From an uncultured Bacteroidales bacterium (lineage in GTDB: Bacteria; Bacteroidota; Bacteroidia; Bacteroidales; Bacteroidaceae): DNA of 64,000 nucleotides. Below the pieces are notes generated by a model. That model saw only the letters and a program-made list of their open reading frames with translations. It was not told the origin of the DNA and did no database searches. Location of the stretch: contig CACYOC010000021.1 in NCBI GenBank assembly GCA_902775975.1, positions 1 to 64,000 of the forward strand, written 5' to 3'. Made by a program: the position numbers and the translations under genes. Every line of letters starts with the position of its first letter. Position 1 is the stretch's first letter. This document shows, one piece after another, positions 53,739 through 61,305 of this stretch.

Positions 53739-53871
53739 GTTGTGTTTGTTTTTAAATATTAAACTTACCCCCTTGCACCATGCCAGTCCTGCACGAGAAC
53801 CGTCGTCTTGTCAGCGCAATCAGCAGGCTACACGAACCACCGACCAAGGGCTTAACTACAAAAATCGACCG

Positions 53872-53903
53872 CAAAATTACGAAATTGTAAGCAAACGACC
53901 AAA
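53872..53903 (-). promoter_or_regulatory. Promoter of ilvC
   Basis: Minus strand TTTG (53900-53903) and TAATTTTG (53872-53879), 20-bp spacer. Confidence 0.8.
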
Positions 53904-53938
53904 TATAATTCGTTTTTTTTCGCTTTCAGCAAGAAATG

Positions 53939-53970
53939 TTTGCTTATTACAACATTTCTTTGTAACTTTG
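53939..53970 (+). promoter_or_regulatory. Promoter of pepD
   Basis: TTTG (53939-53942) and TAACTTTG (53963-53970) with an exact 20-bp spacer, 25 bp before the start. Confidence 0.85.
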
Positions 53971-53995
53971 CAAACAATTCATAACATTATTACTC

Positions 53996-55429
53996 ATGAC
54001 AACACCCACCACCGAACGCGTGCTCAGCATCTTCCACGAGCTGAACCAGATACCACGACCCTCCCACCACGAGGAGAAAGCAGCCAACTACCTGTGCCAA
54101 TTCGCCGAGCGGCTCCACCTGGAGTACGAACGCGACCAGCAGAACTGCGTCGTCATACGCAAACCCGCCACACCAGGCCACGAGCAGGCAGAACCCATCG
54201 TGCTGCTCAACCACATGGACATGGTGTGCGTCGGAATGGCCAATCCCCTCACCGACCCCATCGACGCCTACGAGGACAACGGATGGCTCAAGGCTCGCGG
54301 CACATCGCTGGGCGCCGACAACGGCATAGGACTCTCCATGGCACTCGCCGTGCTGGAGAACGACGACATCGTACACGGCCCCTTAGAGGTCATCACCACC
54401 ACCAACGAGGAGGACGGCATGTCGGGAGCAGCACAGCTATCGGCCGACTTCCTGCACGGACGCAAAGTCATCAACCTCGACTCCGAGGACTACGACACCA
54501 TCACCACCGGAGCTGCCGGAGCCTGCCTGCAGTTCCACCGACTGCCCGCCACCCGACAGGAAGCACCCGGCGGCAAGCGACGCTGGTATCGCATACGCTT
54601 CGAAGGAGGACTGGGCGGACACTCCGGCGTCGATATCAACAAGGGACGCTGCAGCGCCGTCATTCCCGCATGGGCCGTCCTGACCGCCGTCAACAACGAG
54701 TACGACTTCGACGTAGCCTCCATCAACATCGGCGAAGCCAACGCCTCCATCGCCTCGTCAGCAGAAATCATCGTCTGCGTACCCTCCGGCGAAGCCGCCG
54801 AATACGTCAAGGCTCAGGAACCCATGATCAACGAATGGCTGCGCGAGGAATACCCCGACGACCCCCGTCTCACCTGCACCATCGAGAAGTGCGACCGCAT
54901 GGACACCATCCTGCCCGCCACCGCCGTCGAGGCACTGCTCGCCTGTCTGGAACTCACGCCCCAGGGCGTTGTCAAGATGAGCGACACCATGCCCGGCACC
55001 GTAGAGACGTCCAACAACGTGGGACGCATCACCACCGAGGCCGACCACCTCTTTATATCCACGCACACGCGAAGCTTCATCGACGCCGACATGGCAGCGC
55101 TGAGCAGCGACATTGCCGACACCTTCCGCCAGCACGGCGGCACCAGCGAGGTCATCATGTCCGCACCGGCATGGCAGGAAGACCAGCACTCACCCTTCCT
55201 CCAGCTCACCAGCGACACCTTCAACGACGTCCTCGGCTGGCGGCCACGCATGGTCGCCATGCACTTCGTCCTCGAGGCCGGCTTCTTCGTCCAGCACTAC
55301 CCCGGCATACAGATAGCCAGCATAGGCCCCCGCATCGTGGAGCCCCACTCCACCAGCGAGCGCATACAGCTCTCCACCATCGACGACATCTGGCGCGTCC
55401 TCCTCGAACTGCTCCGCCGCCTGGGGTAG
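53996..55429 (+). CDS. pepD: Aminoacyl-histidine dipeptidase (M20C)
   Basis: A 477-residue di-zinc dipeptidase. Metal and catalytic motifs: LLNHMDMV (His, Asp), SLGADNGIGLS (Asp), TTNEEDGMSGA (Glu-Glu). Cleaves Xaa-His and related dipeptides in the cytosol. The 3' end (55368-55399) is repeated at 56178-56209. The long overlapping plus-strand frame 53632-55542 is a GC-driven shadow. Confidence 0.95.
   Translation: MTTPTTERVLSIFHELNQIPRPSHHEEKAANYLCQFAERLHLEYERDQQNCVVIRKPATPGHEQAEPIVLLNHMDMVCVGMANPLTDPIDAYEDNGWLKARGTSLGADNGIGLSMALAVLENDDIVHGPLEVITTTNEEDGMSGAAQLSADFLHGRKVINLDSEDYDTITTGAAGACLQFHRLPATRQEAPGGKRRWYRIRFEGGLGGHSGVDINKGRCSAVIPAWAVLTAVNNEYDFDVASINIGEANASIASSAEIIVCVPSGEAAEYVKAQEPMINEWLREEYPDDPRLTCTIEKCDRMDTILPATAVEALLACLELTPQGVVKMSDTMPGTVETSNNVGRITTEADHLFISTHTRSFIDADMAALSSDIADTFRQHGGTSEVIMSAPAWQEDQHSPFLQLTSDTFNDVLGWRPRMVAMHFVLEAGFFVQHYPGIQIASIGPRIVEPHSTSERIQLSTIDDIWRVLLELLRRLG
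55368..55399. repeat. 32-bp direct repeat, copy 1 (inside pepD 3' end)
   Basis: Begins AGCTCTCCACCATCGACGAC and encodes STIDDIWRV near the PepD C-terminus. Exact copy at 56178-56209. Confidence 0.95.
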
Positions 55430-55560
55430 TATTTTCGCAAAACAATAAGATTTTTCGACCCTACGGACGGTGTTGTGCGTCAAACAGGTGTTCACCACTC
55501 ACATTACACATGGTGGCGCACCAAAGCATTCCAAATGTCTAACTTAAACATGCTTGCCCT

Positions 55561-56046
55561 ATGAGACGACTTACACATATCGCGACACTTGAGTTCTACG
55601 ATGTCCCACAGATCATTACGGCTACTGATGCCACCGGAATGCGCTATCTTTGTACGCTTTTCAAACACGAATCAAGCGGATACAGTTACCTCGGTGTTCA
55701 GATTTCAGAACCACGGTTAATGGCTTTCATCGGTGGTCAACTTGACCTCCGTGATGCGTACGTTCATCCTGAAGTGGACAATGCCCTTTATATCGTAAAA
55801 TCAGAAAACGGCTCTTTGACGGCGACATGCATTCTGCAACCTTCCGAACTGAATGAGGACATGTTACCTGAAGCCGGCTATTTCTATGACAACACAGAAT
55901 TGACGAATGAAGCAGATGCTCAAACCGATACTTATCAGTTGGAAATACCCGCACACGACCGTATCACTTTCTCTACGCTCATCAGCCGCATGGGATGGCA
56001 TGCTTCATCGCTTAGCAAGTCACTAAGAAAGATTGCCGCGTTTTAA
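55561..56046 (+). CDS. DUF6575-like protein of unknown function
   Basis: A 161-residue soluble protein; the N-terminus LEFYDVPQIITATDATGMRYLCTLF resembles DUF6575 proteins, which are often found near mobile or phage-related genes. C-terminus ISRMGWHASSLSKSLRKIAAF. It sits between the two copies of a 32-bp direct repeat derived from the pepD 3' end, so it may be a small inserted cassette. Confidence 0.75.
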   Translation: MRRLTHIATLEFYDVPQIITATDATGMRYLCTLFKHESSGYSYLGVQISEPRLMAFIGGQLDLRDAYVHPEVDNALYIVKSENGSLTATCILQPSELNEDMLPEAGYFYDNTELTNEADAQTDTYQLEIPAHDRITFSTLISRMGWHASSLSKSLRKIAAF

Positions 56047-56071
56047 CTTTTGTAGGTCATAATTATCAACA

Positions 56072-56254
56072 CTACTTGAGCCATAGCAATTCCTTTCTGA
56101 AGCCGTTCATCATTTCAGAAAAGGTCTTGCCTTCTCCGCGATCCATTTCCAATTCAGCTTCGTCAATGCGTGCGTTTAGCTCTCCACCATCGACGACATC
56201 TGGCGCGTCATTAAGATCCATTATTCCTAATGTTACTCCTTTAATCTTGCACAT
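56072..56254 (-). CDS. Small antitoxin-like protein, possibly chimeric
   Basis: A 60-residue frame. The C-terminal half (LNARIDEAELEMDRGEGKTF then SEMMNGFRKELLWLK) looks like the toxin-binding tail of small Bacteroidota antitoxins. Residues about 16-26 (DAPDVVDGGEL) are encoded by the 32-bp copy of the pepD 3' end read in antisense, so the N-terminal part may be an artefact of the insertion. It lies 16 bp downstream of the PIN toxin gene. Confidence 0.5.
   Translation of the reverse strand: MCKIKGVTLGIMDLNDAPDVVDGGELNARIDEAELEMDRGEGKTFSEMMNGFRKELLWLK
56178..56209. repeat. 32-bp direct repeat, copy 2
   Basis: Exact copy of the pepD 3' segment 55368-55399 at 56178-56209, in the same orientation. 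Confidence 0.95.
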
Positions 56255-56270
56255 ATCTCAATTGATTTGT

Positions 56271-56690
56271 TTACGAGCATCCCAGTTTCACTTCTTTTAA
56301 GAAGTCATCAACACTTACAACATCAACATGAGGAAAAGGAATATCTTTCAATACATCGAAATGATGATCTTCTGTAACGATAAATTTTGCATTGGCTGCA
56401 ATAGCACAATCCACAAATTTATTGTCGTCCAAATCAGCTTGAATGAGATTCCACTTATACGAAGGGGATATCTGCCGGACATTCTTTCTTTCCATAATAG
56501 TGTAAATGACATACCTTGCCACATTAACACCTATATTGCGAGCTATAACCTCAGCATATTCCTCCAAAATCTCATTTGAAATACATAGCCAAAAGTCACC
56601 TGCCAGAAACGACTGCCAAATCTTGTGATAGACGTTTCTTGACGAGATTGCCATGATGAGAGCATTTGTATCAATAACAATACTATCCAT
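56271..56690 (-). CDS. PIN-domain toxin (COG1569-type)
   Basis: A 139-residue PIN ribonuclease-like toxin. The first acidic residue is in VIDTNALIMAI (Asp7), Glu in ILEEYAEVIAR and the C-terminal pair in DNKFVDCAIAANAKFIVTEDHHF; these are the usual metal ligands. Such toxins cut RNA and are neutralised by the protein encoded just upstream (9 bp gap). Confidence 0.88.
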   Translation of the reverse strand: MDSIVIDTNALIMAISSRNVYHKIWQSFLAGDFWLCISNEILEEYAEVIARNIGVNVARYVIYTIMERKNVRQISPSYKWNLIQADLDDNKFVDCAIAANAKFIVTEDHHFDVLKDIPFPHVDVVSVDDFLKEVKLGCS

Positions 56691-56699
56691 TAATTATGG

Positions 56700-56921
56700 C
56701 TACTTAGAATAAGGCGTGCGTTCATGAAGAGTACGAAAGCTCTCGACTTTTTCCTCTGTCAGAGTGCCTTCATCCCACATTCTGTTAATCTCGTCCTCAG
56801 CTTTCTGAGCGAAATAGTTAGAGACAGCTTGTTTCAAATCTGCCACAGCGTCTGGTGTATTAAAAACAGACATCATTCTGAGAAGTTCCAATTGAGCTTC
56901 GTTTAATACTGTTGCTGCCAT
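56700..56921 (-). CDS. Antitoxin of the PIN toxin pair
   Basis: A 73-residue helical protein (NEAQLELLRMMSVFNTPDAV; AVSNYFAQKAEDEINRMWDEG) immediately upstream of the PIN toxin, the typical antitoxin-toxin order. A -7 box TATCTTTG (56963-56970, minus strand) with a CTTG at the -33 distance lies about 40 bp upstream. Confidence 0.82.
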   Translation of the reverse strand: MAATVLNEAQLELLRMMSVFNTPDAVADLKQAVSNYFAQKAEDEINRMWDEGTLTEEKVESFRTLHERTPYSK

Positions 56922-57052
56922 AACTTTATAATTATTTGTTCTTTGTTTCTTAATTCACGCTGCAAAGATAAGCATTATTTGGCAAACAACCAAGTTTCAT
57001 CGAAGAAAAATGGCAGCGAACCTCACGGTCAGCCGCCAAAAATACTAATTAA

Positions 57053-57079
57053 CAAAAAAACGGGGTCAGAACAACCCCG
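57053..57079 (-). terminator. Terminator of the T9SS-cargo/peptide operon
   Basis: CGGGGT (57061-57066) pairs with ACCCCG (57074-57079); on the minus strand it is followed by seven T's. It lies downstream of the 53-aa peptide gene. Confidence 0.85.
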
Positions 57080-57122
57080 CTCTATTTCAAGTGAGTTGCA
57101 TGTCCATTCCAGGACAAGCTAC

Positions 57123-57284
57123 TTAATATTCATCGTCGTCGAATTCGAATTCACGACCTTCAGCCTCACTGGTAGCTCCCTCTGAGCTGATGTTCATATG
57201 AAGACCATCACCACTTAATGTCAAAAGGTTAACAGCGTTAATCTTCACGCACTTCAGTGCGGGTTCAATATATGTCTTTTTCAT
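57123..57284 (-). CDS. Short MKKxYxxP-type peptide, operon terminal
   Basis: A 53-residue frame starting MKKTYIEPALKCVK, with LLTLSGDGL in the middle and a strongly acidic end (EFEFDDDEY). It begins 19 bp after the T9SS-type protein gene and ends before a terminator. It shares layout with the peptide at 11868-12017, which likewise lies at the end of a surface-protein operon. No signal peptide. Function unknown; this class is common in Prevotella/Bacteroides. Confidence 0.75.
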   Translation of the reverse strand: MKKTYIEPALKCVKINAVNLLTLSGDGLHMNISSEGATSEAEGREFEFDDDEY

Positions 57285-57303
57285 ATTTGTGTCCTCCTAT
57301 AGA

Positions 57304-58536
57304 TTATTTCATGATTACTTTCTTACCATTTACGATATACAGACCCTTGGCAGGCTGAGCAACACGCTGACCAGCGAGGTTAAAGAACTCACCATTCATC
57401 TTCTGCGAAACATTTACAACAGCAATGCCAGTAGTTTCCTCATCATCGAAGACAAGGGCACGAGCCGTAGCCTCCGCTGACAGCTGAAGATATGCTTTAT
57501 TGGTACCTACAGTCTGTTTATTTGCTGCTTTGAAAGTATCACCATTAAGAATGTAGTTGTATTTTCCGTCTGTCTCACTTGCAAGAGTGGATCCAGTACC
57601 TGCCTTAAAGGCATTGGTAGAACTTAAACTTACACCTGTCGAAGCAGGTGCAAAATGATAAGTGGTATTAGCCTCACCTTTAATAAGCATGGGAGTATTG
57701 GCAGCAGGATTGTTTACCGTATGTGCTGTAGCAGAGCCATTTCCGTTGTCCACTGCGTAATATGCTATGCCAGAAGGAATTGTAATAGCGTGCCAGTTAT
57801 CACCCCAAGTAGCATATCCAGAAGCATTCGTCTTAACTGTCAATCCCCAAGAATCGTCAATTTTACTACTAGGAACACCTGCGATGTAATATTTGTTGTC
57901 TCCAGAAGTTGCCGTTAAATCACAAGTTTGAGGTTGACCGTTGCCTTGGTTGAATAGCAAACCTATAGAAGAAAGAAATGACTTGTGAGTATAGCTATAC
58001 ACATTTTCAGTTCCATCTAACTTAACACCAGGCCAATCACTTCCAGATATATTTGTAGTCCCATTGAATAAATATACATAGAAGTTAGTCCAAGAATCAG
58101 CAGTGGTAGCCGTAAGGTTATAGGTATAAACTGTCAAAGCAGATGTCATTGTTGGTCTTCCAGAATTCCAATCAGAGAAATCAATATAATCGCCATCTTT
58201 TAAACCTGATGTGGATGTTTCTGCACATTTTCTAATAACTCCAAGTGATGAAACATCTTCCGTGTTACCGTCTTTATCGCTTTCAGAGTCATTAGTATAA
58301 AGAATCATAAAATCCGTACAGTCACCCAAATCAAGAGCATATACGTCATATCCGTCAACTTTTGTTGCCTCAGGCGAAGGAAATGCATTACCAGGCCAAT
58401 CTGTTTTTCCTGTACCACCCCATTGATGAATTCTTAGTCCAGATTTTCCCCAATTATTTGCAAAATAAATGGTCTTGGCACTCGCCGAACTTACCATCCC
58501 CACAAATAGGATGAGTAAAGTAATTAATTTTTTCAT
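57304..58536 (-). CDS. Secreted T9SS-type protein with CBM-like repeats
   Basis: A 410-residue protein with signal peptide MKKLITLLILFVGMVSSASA. Two modules in the first 230 residues (TIYFANNWGKSGLRIHQWGG and NFYVYLFNGTTNISGSDWPG) resemble starch-binding CBM26-like repeats. The C-terminus FNLAGQRVAQPAKG, GLYIVNGKKVIMK is a type IX secretion sorting signal. Probably a surface carbohydrate-binding protein. It is followed by a 53-aa peptide gene. Confidence 0.85.
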   Translation of the reverse strand: MKKLITLLILFVGMVSSASAKTIYFANNWGKSGLRIHQWGGTGKTDWPGNAFPSPEATKVDGYDVYALDLGDCTDFMILYTNDSESDKDGNTEDVSSLGVIRKCAETSTSGLKDGDYIDFSDWNSGRPTMTSALTVYTYNLTATTADSWTNFYVYLFNGTTNISGSDWPGVKLDGTENVYSYTHKSFLSSIGLLFNQGNGQPQTCDLTATSGDNKYYIAGVPSSKIDDSWGLTVKTNASGYATWGDNWHAITIPSGIAYYAVDNGNGSATAHTVNNPAANTPMLIKGEANTTYHFAPASTGVSLSSTNAFKAGTGSTLASETDGKYNYILNGDTFKAANKQTVGTNKAYLQLSAEATARALVFDDEETTGIAVVNVSQKMNGEFFNLAGQRVAQPAKGLYIVNGKKVIMK

Positions 58537-58654
58537 ACGCTTAATTATTTAAAGAGTTAATATTATTAGTTAGTACTTTATTTCAAAGTCCCTGTGCCTA
58601 TAACTCCCTGATTCGGCGTATCTAAATTTTAATCTGTACTTTACGTTGCGACAT

Positions 58655-58963
58655 AAAAAAAAGTGTGGGAGCTATAACTTTCTCGTCCCACGAACTGAGG
58701 TTCTAGCATACCCATGCAGTTGAACGAGCAAGCATAGAACCCACTAACGATATGATGCAACTCACGCCTCAAGGCTGTGAGCATGCGCTATAATCATATC
58801 AAGTGAGCATCTACATTTGCTAAGTCCATGACTACATGATTGTGAATTTGCTAGATTCCAGTCCGTCAAGAACGGAGCGTTAGTAAACGCCTTTTTCAAT
58901 ATGTCGTGACCCTCACGAAGTGGCTGCTGGCAGGTGCCAAGCAACGCTTAGATACTCGGAAAG
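58655..58963 (-). ncRNA. Structured ~310-nt non-coding RNA with own promoter and terminator
   Basis: Minus-strand unit: promoter TTTG/TATCTTTG (58970-59000), then about 310 nt with no credible reading frame, ending in a GTGGGA/TCCCAC hairpin (58665-58691) with eight T's. Interior hairpins include GCGTT-TACT-AACGC, TCCGT-ACGGA, a long one GATATGAT...GCC-TTGA-GGC...ATCATATC, and GGTTCTA/TAGAACC. It lacks RNase P (GAGGAAAGTCCGGGC), tmRNA and SRP signatures. The promoter-to-terminator layout fits the Rfam class Bacteroidales-1, but that is a guess. Confidence 0.7.
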
Positions 58964-58969
58964 TCGCTG

Positions 58970-59000
58970 CAAAGATACATAAAATATCTGAACCTCCAAA
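58970..59000 (-). promoter_or_regulatory. Promoter of the ncRNA
   Basis: Minus strand TTTG (58997-59000) and TATCTTTG (58970-58977), 19-bp spacer. Confidence 0.82.
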
Positions 59001-59113
59001 AGATTTCGGAAATTTTCTCACATTTTTAATGCAAAAAATTGTGCAAAGGTTTGCTCACTCCTATACCTTATTATATATATAGGAGACGCAAGGATGAAAA
59101 TATTTAATATCAG

Positions 59114-59233
59114 ATGTCAGAAAAACACATTTACCAAATGTCGCTCATCATAACAGGCATCATCAATCTGGTGATGGGCACCTACCTGCTCTTTGGAGGA
59201 CATAGCTACAGCGGCGGTGCCAGGTTCCTGTAA
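59114..59233 (+). pseudogene. Possible remnant of a membrane-protein gene
   Basis: A 39-codon plus-strand frame starting MSEKHIYQMSL, with a hydrophobic helix (IITGIINLVMGTYLLFGG), ending shortly after HSYSGG inside the 3' end of tyrA. It resembles the first transmembrane segment of longer Bacteroidota membrane regulators and may be a truncated 5' fragment. An AGGAG-like sequence lies upstream. Confidence 0.3.
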
Positions 59234-60000
59234 ATGTTGCCGCGAATCTTCGTCAGGTAACGCTTCATGCCGTCACCATCCTTATGGTCGATAATCTCTA
59301 ACAGCTCCTTCAGCTCTGTACGAATCTGCGACACTTGGTCGTGGGTGTAGGGATTGAAGAGTATTTCCTGCAACAGATAGTCATCCTCGCTCAGCACACC
59401 CTTGGCAATGCGCATGTGGCGCTTGAAGGTGGTGCCCGGCGCATCCTGATGCTTCATGACGGCAGCAAAGACAAACGTCGAGACAAAGGGAATGGACAGC
59501 GAGTAAGCCACCGTCTTGTCGTGCTCCTCGAAGGTGTATTCGTAGATGTTCAGCCCTAACTTCTGGTAGAGGTCCTTGAAGAAGATGCGTCCCATGTAGT
59601 CGCCCTCGCTGATGATGATGGCGTTCTCCTCGGACAACTGGTTCAGATTGGCAAACGTAGGACCGAACATGGGGTGCGTGGAAACGTAGCGGCGACCTGT
59701 CTTCTCGTAATATTCCTTCAGGTCGGTCTTCACCGATGCAATGTCGCTGACGATACAGTCCTGCGGCAGGAAGGGCAACACCTGCTCGAAGACGGGAATG
59801 GTATATTTCAGCGTCACGGCATTGATCACCAACTCGGGCTTGAAGGCACGAATCTCCTCCATGTCGGTGAAGCGCTGACAGTTATACGTAAAGCGCATGC
59901 GCCTGGCATCCTTCTCGAAGACGGCCACCTCGTGGTCGAAACTCAGCAGGTCGATGAAGAACGAACCCATCTTGCCTGCACCCAATACTAAAATTTTCAT
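59206..60000 (-). CDS. tyrA: Prephenate dehydrogenase (TyrA)
   Basis: A 264-residue NAD-dependent enzyme giving 4-hydroxyphenylpyruvate. N-terminal Rossmann motif VLGAGKMG, then VINAVTLKY, STHPMFGPTFANL (substrate-binding His) and a helical C-domain. Shorter than fused versions; no chorismate mutase or ACT domain here. Last gene of the Phe/Tyr operon. Confidence 0.93.
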   Translation of the reverse strand: MKILVLGAGKMGSFFIDLLSFDHEVAVFEKDARRMRFTYNCQRFTDMEEIRAFKPELVINAVTLKYTIPVFEQVLPFLPQDCIVSDIASVKTDLKEYYEKTGRRYVSTHPMFGPTFANLNQLSEENAIIISEGDYMGRIFFKDLYQKLGLNIYEYTFEEHDKTVAYSLSIPFVSTFVFAAVMKHQDAPGTTFKRHMRIAKGVLSEDDYLLQEILFNPYTHDQVSQIRTELKELLEIIDHKDGDGMKRYLTKIRGNIYRNLAPPL

Positions 60001-60001
60001 A

Positions 60002-60115
60002 GAATTGAAGAGTTTAAAAATTGAAGAATTGAAGAGTTTAAAAATTGAAGAATTGAAGAGTTTAAATATTGAAGAATTGAAGAGTTTTGTAGAATTGAAG
60101 AATTGAAGTTTTTGA
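60002..60115. repeat. 24-bp tandem repeat between aroG-CM and tyrA
   Basis: Four units of a 24-bp repeat (GAATTGAAGAGTTTAAAAAT...) start at 60002, 60026, 60050 and 60074, then a degenerate tail. A complementary set (CTTCAATTCTTCAATC) follows at 60134-60166. It is open in one frame but non-coding. Confidence 0.9.
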
Positions 60116-60160
60116 GAGCCGCGTGGACTTCAATCCTTCAATTCTTCAATCTTTCAATTC

Positions 60161-61225
60161 TTATTTATTAACGATTTCTATCTGCTGACGCACAGACTCC
60201 TCGTGGATGCTCTCAAAGACCTTGGCGACAAACTCAGGCGACATGCCGCTCAGGGCTCCCTGCACACCGCGCTTCTCCAGAATCTCGTTGTAGCGGCCTG
60301 CCTGCAGCACGGTCATGTTGTGCTCCTTCTTGTAGCGGCCAATCTCACGGCACACCTCCATGCGCTTGGTCAGTATCTCCATCAGCTGGTTGTCCAACTG
60401 GTCAATCTGCTTGCGCATCTGGTTGATGCCCTCGGTGGTGGCATGCTCGTCACGGACGATGAGCAGTGACAGGATGTAGTCGAGCACTTCGGGAGTCACC
60501 TGCTGGCGAGCATCGCTCCACGCCTTGTCGGGATCGCAATGGCTCTCGACAATTAGACCGTCGAAACCTAAGTCCATCGCCTGCTGGCACAGGGGAGCTA
60601 TCAACTCGCGGCGACCACCGATGTGGCTGGGGTCGCAGATGATGGGCAACTCGGGAATGCGGCGGTGCAGCTCAATGGGTATCTGCCACATCGGGGCATT
60701 GCGGTAAATCTTGTTGTCGAACGACGAGAAACCGCGATGGATGGCTCCCAGGCGCTTGATGCCTGCCTGGTTGAGACGCTCCATAGCGCCTATCCACAAC
60801 TCCAAGTCGGGATTGACGGGATTCTTCACAAAGACGGGCACATCGACACCTTTCAGCGCATCGGCCAAAGCCTGCATGGCAAAGGGATTGGCAGTGGTGC
60901 GGGCACCTATCCACAGGATGTCGATGCCGTACTTCAGCGCCAACTCGACATGCTCGGGGGTAGCCACCTCGGTAGAGATGAGCATGTGGGTCTCGTCCTT
61001 CACCTGCTTCATCCACGGCAGGGCCTTCTCGCCGTTACCCTCGAAACCGCCGGGCTTCGTTCGCGGCTTCCACACACCGGCACGGAAATTGTGGCAGCCC
61101 TTCATAGCCAGCTGGCGGGCGGTGGTCATCACTTGCTCCTCGGTTTCAGCACTACAGGGTCCTGCAATGACGAAGGGGCGTTCGTTGTCACTTGGTAAAT
61201 TCAATGGTTGAAGTTCCAGTTCCAT
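60161..61225 (-). CDS. DAHP synthase - chorismate mutase fusion
   Basis: A 354-residue bifunctional enzyme. Residues about 15-265 form a type I-beta DAHP synthase (PFVIAGPCSAETEEQV, ICDPSHIGGRRELI, GLIVESHCDPDKA) and residues 265-354 a type II chorismate mutase (GINQMRKQIDQLDNQLMEIL; RMEVCREIGRYKKEH). It makes DAHP from PEP and erythrose-4-phosphate and converts chorismate to prephenate. Third gene of the operon. Confidence 0.95.
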   Translation of the reverse strand: MELELQPLNLPSDNERPFVIAGPCSAETEEQVMTTARQLAMKGCHNFRAGVWKPRTKPGGFEGNGEKALPWMKQVKDETHMLISTEVATPEHVELALKYGIDILWIGARTTANPFAMQALADALKGVDVPVFVKNPVNPDLELWIGAMERLNQAGIKRLGAIHRGFSSFDNKIYRNAPMWQIPIELHRRIPELPIICDPSHIGGRRELIAPLCQQAMDLGFDGLIVESHCDPDKAWSDARQQVTPEVLDYILSLLIVRDEHATTEGINQMRKQIDQLDNQLMEILTKRMEVCREIGRYKKEHNMTVLQAGRYNEILEKRGVQGALSGMSPEFVAKVFESIHEESVRQQIEIVNK

Positions 61226-61227
61226 AG

Positions 61228-61305
61228 TTCAATTTACTATTTGACGATTTACAATTTACTATTTATTGAATTATTTTTCAATCTTTCAATTCTTTAATTC
61301 TTCGA
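61228..61305. repeat. AT-rich heptamer tract
   Basis: ATTTACT/ATTTGAC variants (61228-61265) and TTCAATC/TTCAATT units (61277-61305); the latter overlap the end of the aminotransferase gene. Confidence 0.65.

Noticed and set aside
53739..53871. Branched-chain amino-acid attenuator before ilvC
   Set aside because: No Ile/Leu/Val-rich leader peptide and no terminator-like hairpin with T-run in the leader.
53632..55542. 636-aa plus-strand frame overlapping pepD
   Set aside because: Arg/His/Pro-rich composition and complete overlap with pepD, which has all M20 motifs; a GC-driven shadow frame.
58762..58944. 60-aa frame inside the ncRNA
   Set aside because: Lies wholly within the structured RNA, no family resemblance, and its codons cross strong hairpins.
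59897..60106. Frame reading IEELKSLK repeats
   Set aside because: Produced by the 24-bp intergenic tandem repeat; no start signal and antisense to tyrA at its beginning.
60002..60115. CRISPR-like array
   Set aside because: Units are directly adjacent without unique spacers, and no cas genes are present.
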